A stretch of 64,000 nucleotides of DNA from Pseudooceanicola antarcticus (GTDB taxonomy: Bacteria; Pseudomonadota; Alphaproteobacteria; Rhodobacterales; Rhodobacteraceae). A model generated the notes under the pieces. It had not been told where the DNA came from. It ran no database searches and saw nothing but the letters and a program-made list of their open reading frames with translations. Each line of letters opens with the position of its first letter. Position 1 is the stretch's first letter. Positions 45,374 through 53,536 of the stretch are shown piece by piece. The DNA is taken from positions 670,164 through 734,163 of the forward strand of contig NZ_OBEA01000002.1 in the NCBI RefSeq assembly GCF_900215355.1, in the 5' to 3' direction. A program made the translations under genes and the position numbers.

Positions 45374-46078
45374 TCAGGCCGACAGGGACAGCAGGCGGTC
45401 CTGCAGGTCCTGGTCGGCCGCGAAATCTGCCATGGTTCCGGCATGGGCGATGCGCCCGTCCTCGATCACCGCCATGTCGCGGCCAAGGGACTTGGCGAAC
45501 TCGAAATTCTGCTCGACCAGCAGGATGGTGCTGCGGTCGCTGATCTGGCGGAAGGCCTCAGCCATGTTGTCGACGATGGCAGGCGCCAGGCCCTTGGTGG
45601 GCTCGTCGATCAGGATCAGCTCTCGCGGCTCGATGATGGCGCGGGCCACGGACAGCATCTGCTTCTGCCCGCCCGAGAGCGCGCCCGCAGGCTTGTCCCA
45701 GAACTTTTCCAGCGCCGGGAACAGATCGTAGATCCAGCGCAGACGGTCCTTGTCGAAGCTGCCGTCGGCGGTGGCCAGCACCATGTTCTCGGCCACGGTC
45801 AGGCCGCCGAAGATGCCCATGTCCTCGGGGACAAAGGCGATACCGCGCTTGGCGATCTCTGCGGTGTGCAGGCCGGTCAGGTCCTCGCTGCGGAAGGTGA
45901 CGGAACCGGGGGAGGGGCTCCAGAGCCCCATGATCGAGCGCAGGGTCGTGGATTTGCCCGCGCCATTGCGGCCCAGCAGGACGAAGACTCCGCCCTCGGG
46001 GACCTCGATGCTGATGTCGTGCAGCACATGGTACTGCCCGATCGAGGTCTTCATGTTCTTCAGGGACAGAAGGCTCAT
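45374..46078 (-). CDS. ABC transporter ATP-binding protein (LivF class)
   Basis: A 234-residue ATPase. Walker A GRNGAGKST (36-44), signature LSGGQKQML and Walker B LILIDEPTKGLAP are intact. The TKGLAP after Walker B marks the LivF class. It overlaps the LivG-type gene by ATGA. As the second nucleotide-binding subunit it drives import by the LivH and LivM-type permeases. Confidence 0.92.
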   Translation of the reverse strand: MSLLSLKNMKTSIGQYHVLHDISIEVPEGGVFVLLGRNGAGKSTTLRSIMGLWSPSPGSVTFRSEDLTGLHTAEIAKRGIAFVPEDMGIFGGLTVAENMVLATADGSFDKDRLRWIYDLFPALEKFWDKPAGALSGGQKQMLSVARAIIEPRELILIDEPTKGLAPAIVDNMAEAFRQISDRSTILLVEQNFEFAKSLGRDMAVIEDGRIAHAGTMADFAADQDLQDRLLSLSA

Positions 46079-46836
46079 GCCGCCACCCCCTTGCCCAGAT
46101 AGACATCCTTGACGATCTGGCTCGACATCACCTCTTCGGGCGCGCCATCGGCCAGCAGTTCGCCGTTGTGCAGCACGATGATGCGGTCGGCCAGGGCGCG
46201 CACCACGTCCATCTTGTGCTCGACCAGCAGCACGGTCTTGGTGGTGTCGCGCTTGATGTCCGCGATCAACTCCAGCACGTCGGGGGCATGATCCAGCGAC
46301 ATCCCCGCCGTGGGTTCGTCGAACATGTAGATATCGGGCTCCATCGCCATCAGCAGGGCGACCTCCAGCTTGCGCTGGTCGCCGTGGCTGAGTTCCGAGG
46401 CCGCCTGATGCGCCACCGGGGTCAGCTTGGTGGCTTCTAGGTAGGTCTCGGCCTTGGCGGTCAGCCCCTTCAGCGAGGCGGCGGGGCGGAAGAGCCTCCA
46501 GCCGTCGCCCGAATGGGCCTGCACGGCGAGGCGGATGTTTTCCAGCACCGAGAGGCCGGGGAAGAGGTTGGTCAGCTGGAAGGCGCGACCGACGCCGTGA
46601 TGGGCGCGCGCCGAGGGCGCCATGGCGGTCAGGTCGGTGCCGTTCTTCAGCACGCGCCCCGAGGTGGCGCGCAGCTGGCCGGAAATCAGGTTGAAATAGG
46701 TGGTCTTGCCGGCGCCATTGGGGCCGACGATCACCGTCAGCTCTCCGGGCCGGAAGGCGCAGGAGACGGCGTTGACGGCCACGTGGCCGCCGAAGCGGAT
46801 CGTCAGATCCTGCGTGATGAGGGAAGGTGTGGTCAT
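46075..46836 (-). CDS. ABC transporter ATP-binding protein (LivG class)
   Basis: A 253-residue ATPase. Walker A GPNGAGKTT (38-46), signature LSHGDQRKLE and Walker B IYMFDEPTAGM are clear. The LSHGD variant and the extended RAHHGVGRAFQLTNLFPGL loop are LivG-class features. It follows the binding-protein gene after 77 bases and overlaps LivF. The genes form a complete HAAT-type importer, second in the window after the urt fragment. Confidence 0.92.
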   Translation of the reverse strand: MTTPSLITQDLTIRFGGHVAVNAVSCAFRPGELTVIVGPNGAGKTTYFNLISGQLRATSGRVLKNGTDLTAMAPSARAHHGVGRAFQLTNLFPGLSVLENIRLAVQAHSGDGWRLFRPAASLKGLTAKAETYLEATKLTPVAHQAASELSHGDQRKLEVALLMAMEPDIYMFDEPTAGMSLDHAPDVLELIADIKRDTTKTVLLVEHKMDVVRALADRIIVLHNGELLADGAPEEVMSSQIVKDVYLGKGVAA

Positions 46837-46913
46837 GGGGGAGCCTGTGGTCTTGCGCCCGCGCGCGGGCGGGTGATCCCGGCCCGTTGCCGGACCGGGA
46901 TCGGAAAGCGCGA

Positions 46914-48110
46914 TCAGTTCTCGCGGCCGATGGGGATGTTCATTTCCTCGGGCTTGATCTCGCGGACCAGCTCGGGGATCGCCCAGTCGACGTTCTCGTC
47001 CACCTTGATCTTGAAGTGATACATGGACTGCAGCGCCTGGTGATCTTCCGGGCGGAAGGTCATCGTGCCCTTGGGCGTCTCCCAGGACATGCCCTCCATG
47101 GTCTCGATCAGGGTTTCGGTGTCCCAGTCCTCGGCGCTCTCAAGCGCCTTCACCACGGCCATGGCGGCTGCCATGCCACCGGCGGTGAAGAAGTCCGGCG
47201 GGGTCTCGTAGCGGTCCATGTGGGCCTTCACGAGCCAGTCGTTCACCTCGTTCTGGGGCGCTTCGTAGTAGTAGTAGATCGCGCCTTCCATGCCGGGGAC
47301 CCGCTTGTAGGTCGGCAGCACGGGCAGGATGTGACCGCCGGTCGAGATCTCGATGCCGTAGCGCTCGGGCTGCATGGCCTTGATCTTGCCCATCGGGTCG
47401 CCGCCACCGGCGACATAGATCATGATGACCTTGCGGCCCTCGTGATCCTTCAGCGCGTTGAACATGCGCTCGGCAGAGGCGGTGAAGTCGGTGGTGCCCT
47501 GGGGCACGTATTCCTCGGTCACCACCGTCGCGCCCGAGCCATCCAGCGCCGACTTGAAGGCGGTGATGCCGTCACGGCCGAAGGCGTAATCCTCGGCCAG
47601 GGTGGCGACGAAGAGATCCTCGTCAGGCGCCAGCGCCAGGGCCTGGGCCTGCATGTCCATCGACGAGTTGCGCGAGGTCTTGAAGATGTAGCGGTTGCTG
47701 TCGGGGCCGGTCAGGCTGTCGGCCACGGCCGGTTCCACGATCAGGATCTTCTCGTATTCCTCGGCAATCGGCAGCATCGACAGGGTCACCCCCGACGAGG
47801 TCGCGCCGACGGCCAGCAGGACCTCGTCGTCACCATAGGCCTCTTCCAGCGCCGCACGGGCCACGTCCGGCTTGAACTGGGTGTCCTTGTGAATGATCTC
47901 GATCGGGTGGCCCTTGATCTCCAGCGTGCCGCCGGTGGCATATTCCAGGCCCAGCTCGAAACCGGTCTGGCTCTGCTTCGAGAACGCCTCGAAGCTCGAG
48001 CCGGACATGCCGTGGATCAATGCGATCTTCACCGGGTCCTGCGCCATTGCGCCAGAGCCGATGCCAAGGCCGAGCGCGATCGCGCCGGCCAGCGTGTACA
48101 GGGACTTCAT
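46914..48110 (-). CDS. Periplasmic substrate-binding protein of HAAT-type ABC importer
   Basis: A 398-residue type I periplasmic binding protein. Signal peptide MKSLYTLAGAIALGLGIGSG ending AMAQ is followed by VKIALIHGMSGSSFEAFSKQ, the ligand-site start. LAVGATSSGVTLSM and TLAEDYAFGRDG are conserved. The SSFEAFSKQ segment departs from the usual amino-acid-type signature, so the ligand may be an aromatic or aliphatic acid. RBS GGAGGA precedes ATG 48110. It is the first gene of the importer operon. Confidence 0.9.
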   Translation of the reverse strand: MKSLYTLAGAIALGLGIGSGAMAQDPVKIALIHGMSGSSFEAFSKQSQTGFELGLEYATGGTLEIKGHPIEIIHKDTQFKPDVARAALEEAYGDDEVLLAVGATSSGVTLSMLPIAEEYEKILIVEPAVADSLTGPDSNRYIFKTSRNSSMDMQAQALALAPDEDLFVATLAEDYAFGRDGITAFKSALDGSGATVVTEEYVPQGTTDFTASAERMFNALKDHEGRKVIMIYVAGGGDPMGKIKAMQPERYGIEISTGGHILPVLPTYKRVPGMEGAIYYYYEAPQNEVNDWLVKAHMDRYETPPDFFTAGGMAAAMAVVKALESAEDWDTETLIETMEGMSWETPKGTMTFRPEDHQALQSMYHFKIKVDENVDWAIPELVREIKPEEMNIPIGREN

Positions 48111-48221
48111 GATGAGTCCTCCTCCCTTTTCCTCCGCCTTCGGGACGTTGCGCGGCAACGACTCCTCCGGTATCTCCTTGCGGACACAAGGATCACAGAG
48201 CGCTGTGACGGGAGCAATATC

Positions 48222-48830
48222 GTGGAACCACGTATCCGCCAGGCCTACGAGGCAGGACGCTTCGAGGAGATCGCCTTCCTCTATGCGCCGGTGGGGCTCG
48301 TGGTGACCGAGAACCGGGTGATCCGCGACTGCAACCTGAGCTTTGCCGAGATGTTCGGCTACGAGCGCGACGCGTTGCGCGACCAGACCTTCTCGATCCT
48401 CTACCCCTCGGCGGAAGAGTTCCAGAACATCCGCGACCGGGGCGTCCCCAAGCTGCGCGAGAGCAATACCTACTGGGACGAGCGCGTCATGGCCCGCCGC
48501 GACGGCACGCTCTTCTGGTGCCGGGTGCGGGGGCATTCCTTCACCCCCGACGCGCCGCTGACCCGCGCGGTCTGGAGCTTCGCGGACCTGTCGCCGGTGC
48601 GGCCCTACAACGAGCTCACCCGCCGCGAGCGCGAGATCGTCTCCTTCCTGGCCGATGGGCTGACCTCGAAGGAAATCGCCCTGAAACTCGACCTGTCCTA
48701 CCGCACGGTCGAGGTTTACCGGGCCAAGCTTCTGAAGAAATTCGGCGTGGTGAACACCAACGCGCTCTTCACTGCCCTGGGCCAGGTGGACGCCACCCAC
48801 GTTGTCTCTCGCGCTGGCGAAGAGAGCTGA
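48222..48830 (+). CDS. PAS-LuxR family transcriptional regulator
   Basis: A 202-residue regulator. An N-terminal PAS domain (residues about 12-115, FLYAPVGLVVTENRVIRDCN then FGYERDALRDQTFSILYPS) precedes a LuxR-type helix-turn-helix (about 133-185, LTRREREIVSFLADGLTSKE, ending YRTVEVYRAKLLKKFGV). No receiver domain is present, so it senses a ligand directly. GTG 48222 is the likely start, with GGGAG upstream. It is divergent from the importer operon across 111 bases and probably controls it. Confidence 0.85.
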   Translation: MEPRIRQAYEAGRFEEIAFLYAPVGLVVTENRVIRDCNLSFAEMFGYERDALRDQTFSILYPSAEEFQNIRDRGVPKLRESNTYWDERVMARRDGTLFWCRVRGHSFTPDAPLTRAVWSFADLSPVRPYNELTRREREIVSFLADGLTSKEIALKLDLSYRTVEVYRAKLLKKFGVVNTNALFTALGQVDATHVVSRAGEES

Positions 48831-49463
48831 CTCACGGGTCAATGATATGCGCTCAGCGCATGGCTTGACTTTCATTGCCCGCGAATTACCTCAATTGGTG
48901 GAATTTAATAGCGGCTCTGCCACAGTTTCGCCAAGGTTGTGCAACCCTGGGGCGAGTGACTTGTTGTGGCCGAAATCCCGCCCAGTCCCGCGCTCGCGCG
49001 GCGCAGCCGGCCTCGACCTGGGGGCAGGGGCGCTTGATGAGCCCGAATCTGTCGATGCGTATCGGCTGCCGTAGGGTCAGTTCCGTTTGGCGAAACATGC
49101 TCCCGCAGGGCCGAGCCGCGACCAAAGTCGCATGTGGACATGTATGCAGGCGAAATTCCGCACATCATGAAAAGCTGGCTGAAAGGGGACAGCGCGTAAC
49201 GGAATTGCAACATTTCGCCGGGCCGAGGGCCGATTTCCGGCCGCAAATACCCCATCAGCGGTATGTCCCGCTCGAATCACAGCCGTGGATTGTGCGCGGC
49301 AGGGGATCGAAGCGCTGAATTGCGGGAAATGGCGGGGGCAGGCGTTCAGGCGTTATTTCCTTACGCCTGGTAAATCGTTTGGGATATAATGGTGGCACGA
49401 TACACCTTTGCTCCGTCACCCTGACACACACACACACCGATGGTCATTTGATGTATCCGCGCA

Positions 49464-49493
49464 GTGAAAAGGCTCCCTCTGGGACCTTTTCAC
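49464..49493. promoter_or_regulatory. Hairpin in the RTX leader, first
   Basis: GTGAAAAGG-C-TCCC-TCT-GGGA-CCTTTTCAC: a 9-bp outer and 4-bp inner stem with a single bulged C. It lies 314 bases before the RTX start. It could be a terminator of an upstream transcript or an RNA regulatory element. Confidence 0.55.
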
Positions 49494-49573
49494 TCGCCTT
49501 TAAGGTGAAAATCCGAGCTTCTCTGGGCACTCTTTGCATTTGCACACTCGGTGTTGCAAAGTTCGATACCCGT

Positions 49574-49608
49574 CTGGGGAGAGTGGCCAAGGCCCGTTGG
49601 CCCCCCAG
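49574..49608. promoter_or_regulatory. Hairpin in the RTX leader, second
   Basis: CTGGGG-AGAGT-GGCCAA-GGCCCG-TTGGCC-CCCCAG: two stacked 6-bp stems with a one-sided internal bulge. It lies about 200 bases upstream of the RTX start. No poly-T follows, which argues for a structural RNA role over simple termination. Confidence 0.5.
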
Positions 49609-49806
49609 GGGTGACGCTATTATTTCCCTTATTCTTCAAGCGCGTTAGGTGAAATAGCTTCCCGCTGAGAGGGTAGCTCAACCTGCATACGTACGTGCGC
49701 ACTCGACTTTCCCGCATCACTGTCATTGCACGTATCGCGGTGTACCTGCCGCAGAAATCAGGCATCTTTGTCTTGTGTGTGTCAGTTGTGAGTGCGGAGT
49801 TTTACA

Positions 49807-52800
49807 GTGGAACCGTTACTGGTGTCGCTGTTGGGGATGTTAGCCTCTGGCTACGTCGCCGAAGACAGCGTTTTGGGTAAGGTCCTCGGGTCCGAGGGCG
49901 AAGTCGAAGATGGAGAAGACGAAGAACTGGAGAATGCGGAGACGTCAGAAGACGGCTCCAGCCCCCTAGATTTCGTTTTCCCTGATGACAACTCGGATGA
50001 CGAGGGTTCGTCGACCATAGACGAGGGGGAGCCGGCCGATCAGGCCGGCTCCTCATCGGACCAGGCCGCGACGGGAGAAGACGCGGTAAGCCCTGAGGCC
50101 CTCGAGGACGAGGCCCTGGACGAGGATGACCTCGCCGAAGATGATGTTCTGAATTTCGAGGTTTTGACGGGGGTGGCCGGTGCCGCGCCGACCCTGATCA
50201 GCGGTTTCGATGCCGCCACCGATGACCCCGAGACCCATCCCGACCAGCTGTTCCTGATGGACGCGGACGGTGTGATGATCCCTGAAAGCGAATTTGCCGA
50301 CGGCAACCGTGCCCTGTCGATCGTTGACATGGAGGACGGCTCTGGCGCTGCGCTCTATCTCGACGACGAGCTGGTCGCGGTGATCGAGGATTACTCGGCC
50401 GACGAGCTGGCCGCCGATACCTCCTGGGTTGGCAACTTCCAGACCGGCGCCGTCGAGACCCTGGATATCCGCGACGAGGAAGACGAGACCCTCCTGGCCC
50501 CGGAAAGCACCGAGGTCCAGGCCGAGGAAGAGACCGTCCAGGTCGCGCCCGAGGTCGAGGAACCCCTGGTAGAGGAACCCGAGGTCGAGGACGCCGCCGA
50601 AGCCCCTGCCGAGGCAGAGCTGGCCGAGGGCGAGCAGACCATCGCCGAGACGGAAGAAGAGACGCTGGTGGCCGAAGACGGCAGCGACAGCCTTGCCGGT
50701 GCCGCGGCAGAGGACGAGCTGAGCGAAGAGCCTACCATCTCGATGGAAGTGACCGGCGCCGAGGGCACCGGGCAGTTCGTCAAGGATGCGCTCTTCGGCG
50801 CCAATGTGATCTACACGATCAACACCGACATGGGTCAGCCGCTCGACAATATCATCGAGTCGATGGAAGAGCTGGATATCGACCACATCCGCTTCCCCGC
50901 CGGCCAGGGCGATGGCCCGGCCGAGACCGAGGGCGAGGCATGGCTGAACATCGTCGACCTGGAATATGCCGAGGACGGCACGGTCAGCCTGGGTGAGGAA
51001 GTCACCCGCCTGCTGGACTGGGCCCAGGACCCCGATGGCGACGGCGACACCTCCGACGCCGTGAAGGTCACCCTGGTCATCCCGACCCAGCACCTTAGCC
51101 TCGAGGAATACGAGGAGTTCGGCGAAGAGATCGAGCTCTTCTCGCAGCTGGTCTCCGAGCAATACCCCGACGTCGTGGCCGCCTTCGAGGTTGGCAACGA
51201 ATACTGGTCCTCCCTCGGCGAGACCGAATATGGCGCCAAGGCCAATATCGCCATCAAGGCGCTGGCCCAGGGCATGGAGAACGCCGGTCTCGAAGGCGAG
51301 GAGCAGGCCGATATCATCGCCCAGATGGCGACGCCCAACCATGCCTCGGAATACCATGTCTCGGTCTCCGACGGCTCCTGGATCGAGCGCCTGGAAGCGG
51401 CCAACCAGACCATCATCGACCAGCTCGATGACGAGGCCCGCGCAGAGCTGGACGGCGTGGTCGAGCATTACTACTGGCGCCAGGACAACGAGGTCTACGA
51501 CGACAGCCTGGCCGAGAAGAACTACATCACCAAGGACTACGACGTCTGGGATGCCAACTTCGACAAAGAGCTGGACCTGCACATCACCGAGTGGAACGTG
51601 CGGACCACCTCCTACCACGAGAACGGCATGAAATCGGCCTCCACCATCCTCGAGCAGTTCGAGAACATGATCGAGATGGGTGTCGACAGCGCCGATGTCT
51701 GGGCGGTGAACCACAACACCGCCACCGACCTGGCGGGCGACCGCGACGGCGAAGTCACCACCGACGAGTTCGGCCGCGTGACCACCTCGGTGCGCGGTGC
51801 GGTCTTCGACCTGATGTCCTCGTCCCTGCCGGGCAAGGAACTGGTCGATGTCGATCTGAGCAATGATGACGGCAGCGTCGAGGTCAACGCCTACCGCGAT
51901 GACGAAGAGACCGTGGTCTACATCTCTTCCCGCTCGATGGAGGTCGAGACCATCGAGATCGACCTTTCGGCCCTGGTCGGCGACTACGAAAGCGCCACCG
52001 GCGTCAAGGTGGGCTTCGACCAGTCCAGCGCGGACGGGATGCATTGGTCCACCGAGGATGGCCGCGTCGAACCCGACTACGTGATGATCAACGGTGAGAA
52101 GTACTATTACACCGAACATGACGTGATGGCCGAATACACCGATTACGAGTTCGACAGCGCGGTGATCACCGTCACGCTCAAGCCCTACGAGATCATGGAA
52201 GTGACCTTCTCGGGCGGCAACGCCGATATCTCCTCCGGTGCGGAACAGGTGGTGAGCGAAGGTGGCCAGGCCGAAGACGTCCTGACCGGCACCCACGAGG
52301 GGGCGGGCAACGACGATCACCTGCAGGGCACGGGCTTTGGCGACTACATGAAGGGCTACTCGGGCGATGACACCATCGAGGGCTTCGGCGGTGACGACAC
52401 CCTCGCGGGCTCGCAGGGCAACGACGTGCTGAAGGGCGGCGCCGGGGATGACCTTCTCAACGGCGGCCAGCAGGACGACCGCGTGATCGGCGGCTCGGGC
52501 GATGACGAGGTCATCGGCTGGACCGGCAACGACTACCTGAAGGGCAACGAAGGCAACGACAGCGTCTATGGCGGCGCCGGTGCCGACAAGCTCGCCGGGT
52601 CGCAGGGCAACGACGAGCTCCACGGCGGCTCCGGCGATGACTTCCTGAACGGCGGCATGGACGATGACTGGCTCTCGGGCGGCGAGGGGGCGGATACGCT
52701 CACCGGCTGGACCGGCGCCGATGTCTTCTCCTTCGCCGATGGCGAGGTGACCGAGGGCGATGTCATCACCGACTTCGAGCCCGGCGTCGACGTGATCGAG

Positions 52801-52971
52801 CTCGAGATCCCGGGCCTGAGGTCTGTCGACGATCTCGTCATCACCGCGCGCGCCGAGGGCGGCGTGCGTGTCCAGATCCCCGGCCATGGGGACATCCTTC
52901 TCGAAGGTGATCTCACCGTCGAGCAGGTGGCCCAGGCCGGAAACTTCCTCTTCATTGCCCAGGCGGCATAA
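49807..52971 (+). CDS. Large acidic RTX protein with clan-A-like glycoside hydrolase core
   Basis: A 1054-residue, very acidic protein. After a short hydrophobic start (EPLLVSLLGMLASGYVAEDS) comes a Glu/Asp-rich region to about 310. A glycosidase-like TIM barrel follows from about 320, with IDHIRFPAGQGDG, EVGNEYW (Glu465, acid/base type) and HITEWNV (Glu595, nucleophile type), the 130-residue spacing expected of clan GH-A, then a beta-rich region. About 14 RTX nonapeptides (GGxGxDxxx) occupy 845-975, ending ADVFSFADGEVTEGDVITDF, typical of type I secretion substrates. GTG 49807 is chosen for GCGGAG upstream; GTG 49792 is an alternative. Secretion and an exopolysaccharide substrate are inferred. 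Confidence 0.75.
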   Translation: MEPLLVSLLGMLASGYVAEDSVLGKVLGSEGEVEDGEDEELENAETSEDGSSPLDFVFPDDNSDDEGSSTIDEGEPADQAGSSSDQAATGEDAVSPEALEDEALDEDDLAEDDVLNFEVLTGVAGAAPTLISGFDAATDDPETHPDQLFLMDADGVMIPESEFADGNRALSIVDMEDGSGAALYLDDELVAVIEDYSADELAADTSWVGNFQTGAVETLDIRDEEDETLLAPESTEVQAEEETVQVAPEVEEPLVEEPEVEDAAEAPAEAELAEGEQTIAETEEETLVAEDGSDSLAGAAAEDELSEEPTISMEVTGAEGTGQFVKDALFGANVIYTINTDMGQPLDNIIESMEELDIDHIRFPAGQGDGPAETEGEAWLNIVDLEYAEDGTVSLGEEVTRLLDWAQDPDGDGDTSDAVKVTLVIPTQHLSLEEYEEFGEEIELFSQLVSEQYPDVVAAFEVGNEYWSSLGETEYGAKANIAIKALAQGMENAGLEGEEQADIIAQMATPNHASEYHVSVSDGSWIERLEAANQTIIDQLDDEARAELDGVVEHYYWRQDNEVYDDSLAEKNYITKDYDVWDANFDKELDLHITEWNVRTTSYHENGMKSASTILEQFENMIEMGVDSADVWAVNHNTATDLAGDRDGEVTTDEFGRVTTSVRGAVFDLMSSSLPGKELVDVDLSNDDGSVEVNAYRDDEETVVYISSRSMEVETIEIDLSALVGDYESATGVKVGFDQSSADGMHWSTEDGRVEPDYVMINGEKYYYTEHDVMAEYTDYEFDSAVITVTLKPYEIMEVTFSGGNADISSGAEQVVSEGGQAEDVLTGTHEGAGNDDHLQGTGFGDYMKGYSGDDTIEGFGGDDTLAGSQGNDVLKGGAGDDLLNGGQQDDRVIGGSGDDEVIGWTGNDYLKGNEGNDSVYGGAGADKLAGSQGNDELHGGSGDDFLNGGMDDDWLSGGEGADTLTGWTGADVFSFADGEVTEGDVITDFEPGVDVIELEIPGLRSVDDLVITARAEGGVRVQIPGHGDILLEGDLTVEQVAQAGNFLFIAQAA
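52342..52719 (+). repeat. Tandem 63-residue duplication within the RTX region
   Basis: Two 189-base units (52342-52530 and 52531-52719) each encode seven nonapeptides in matching order: both begin DY(M/L)KG, contain LAGSQGND at the third repeat, (L/F)LNGG at the fifth, and end GWTG. The first base of each unit is exactly 189 apart, so the array grew by one recent duplication of a seven-repeat block. Confidence 0.8.
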
Positions 52972-53536
52972 CGGGGGAAGCCAGTGCAGAAGTGGTGCCG
53001 TGCGATGGGGTGCGGCGCCACCCACCAAGGGGGCGGAACCTATCCTGTCCCCGTGAATTCAGGAAAGGAACATGGCGACATGAACCACCCCACCCGCATG
53101 GCCCGCACGGCCTGAACGGGTGACCTGAGGAAAAGGTGGGGGTGCCTGCGGGTGCTCCCAGGCGATCTGCGCTCGGGGGCCTTTCCACGTCCCCCTCGCG
53201 CGGTCGCGGGCAGGCCCGGCACGGCCCGCCCGCAGCTTTCGGCGACTATAGGCACTCACGACACACACTAGCCGCCGAAAGCCTCCCGCGCGCCCCGGAT
53301 GCACACCCCGGGGCGCGCACCCTTTCCGGCAGGCGGCACCAAGGGGGCCGTCCCGGAAAGATCGTTCTGCGAGTCCCAACACGCCCAGCATAAGCGCATT
53401 TCTTTCCTCAGCGGAAGCGATACCCGGCGACATGGATTTCAGCAGCCCCCCGGCGCCCAGTCGAATTTCCAGTCTTTGCGGGCTTGCCTTCGGGGCCGCA
53501 ATGAAGATCATCGTGGCAATTCAGAAGGATAAAGAC
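52972..53536. other. Intergenic region after the RTX gene
   Basis: About 565 bases with no convincing gene. It contains two inverted repeats (53234-53282 and 53288-53318). A very short frame MNHPTRMARTA (53080-53115) has AAAGGAACATGG upstream but no supporting features. The region may carry a terminator and a small structured RNA. Confidence 0.5.
53234..53318. terminator. Paired inverted repeats downstream of the RTX gene
   Basis: GCTTTCGGCG (53234-53243) pairs with CGCCGAAAGC (53273-53282) around 29 bases. GCGCGCCCCGG (53288-53298) pairs perfectly with CCGGGGCGCGC (53308-53318) around nine bases and is followed by ACCCTTTCC. The second has the form of a strong terminator. The distance from the RTX stop (over 260 bases) suggests a separate small transcript or a long 3' tail. 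Confidence 0.45.

Larger units (their letters stand above)
48831..49806. other. Gene-free, hairpin-rich leader upstream of the RTX gene
   Basis: Nearly 1 kb with no convincing gene between the PAS-LuxR gene and the RTX gene, lower in GC than its surroundings. It contains CACACACACAC (about 49425) and two strong hairpins (49464-49493 and 49574-49608). Short open frames overlap on both strands. It may be a long regulated 5' leader, small RNAs or decayed DNA. Confidence 0.5.

Noticed and set aside
46827..48221. N-terminal part of a 667-codon plus-strand frame
   Set aside because: It is antisense to the binding-protein gene. Only the part from GTG 48222 reads as a PAS-LuxR protein with an RBS.
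50053..53028. A 991-codon minus-strand open frame
   Set aside because: It is antisense to the RTX gene and has no domain logic. The plus strand has RTX repeats and catalytic motifs.
53080..53115. Eleven-codon frame MNHPTRMARTA after the RTX gene as a leader peptide
   Set aside because: It has no run of regulatory codons, no attenuator tied to the next gene and lies over 400 bases from it.
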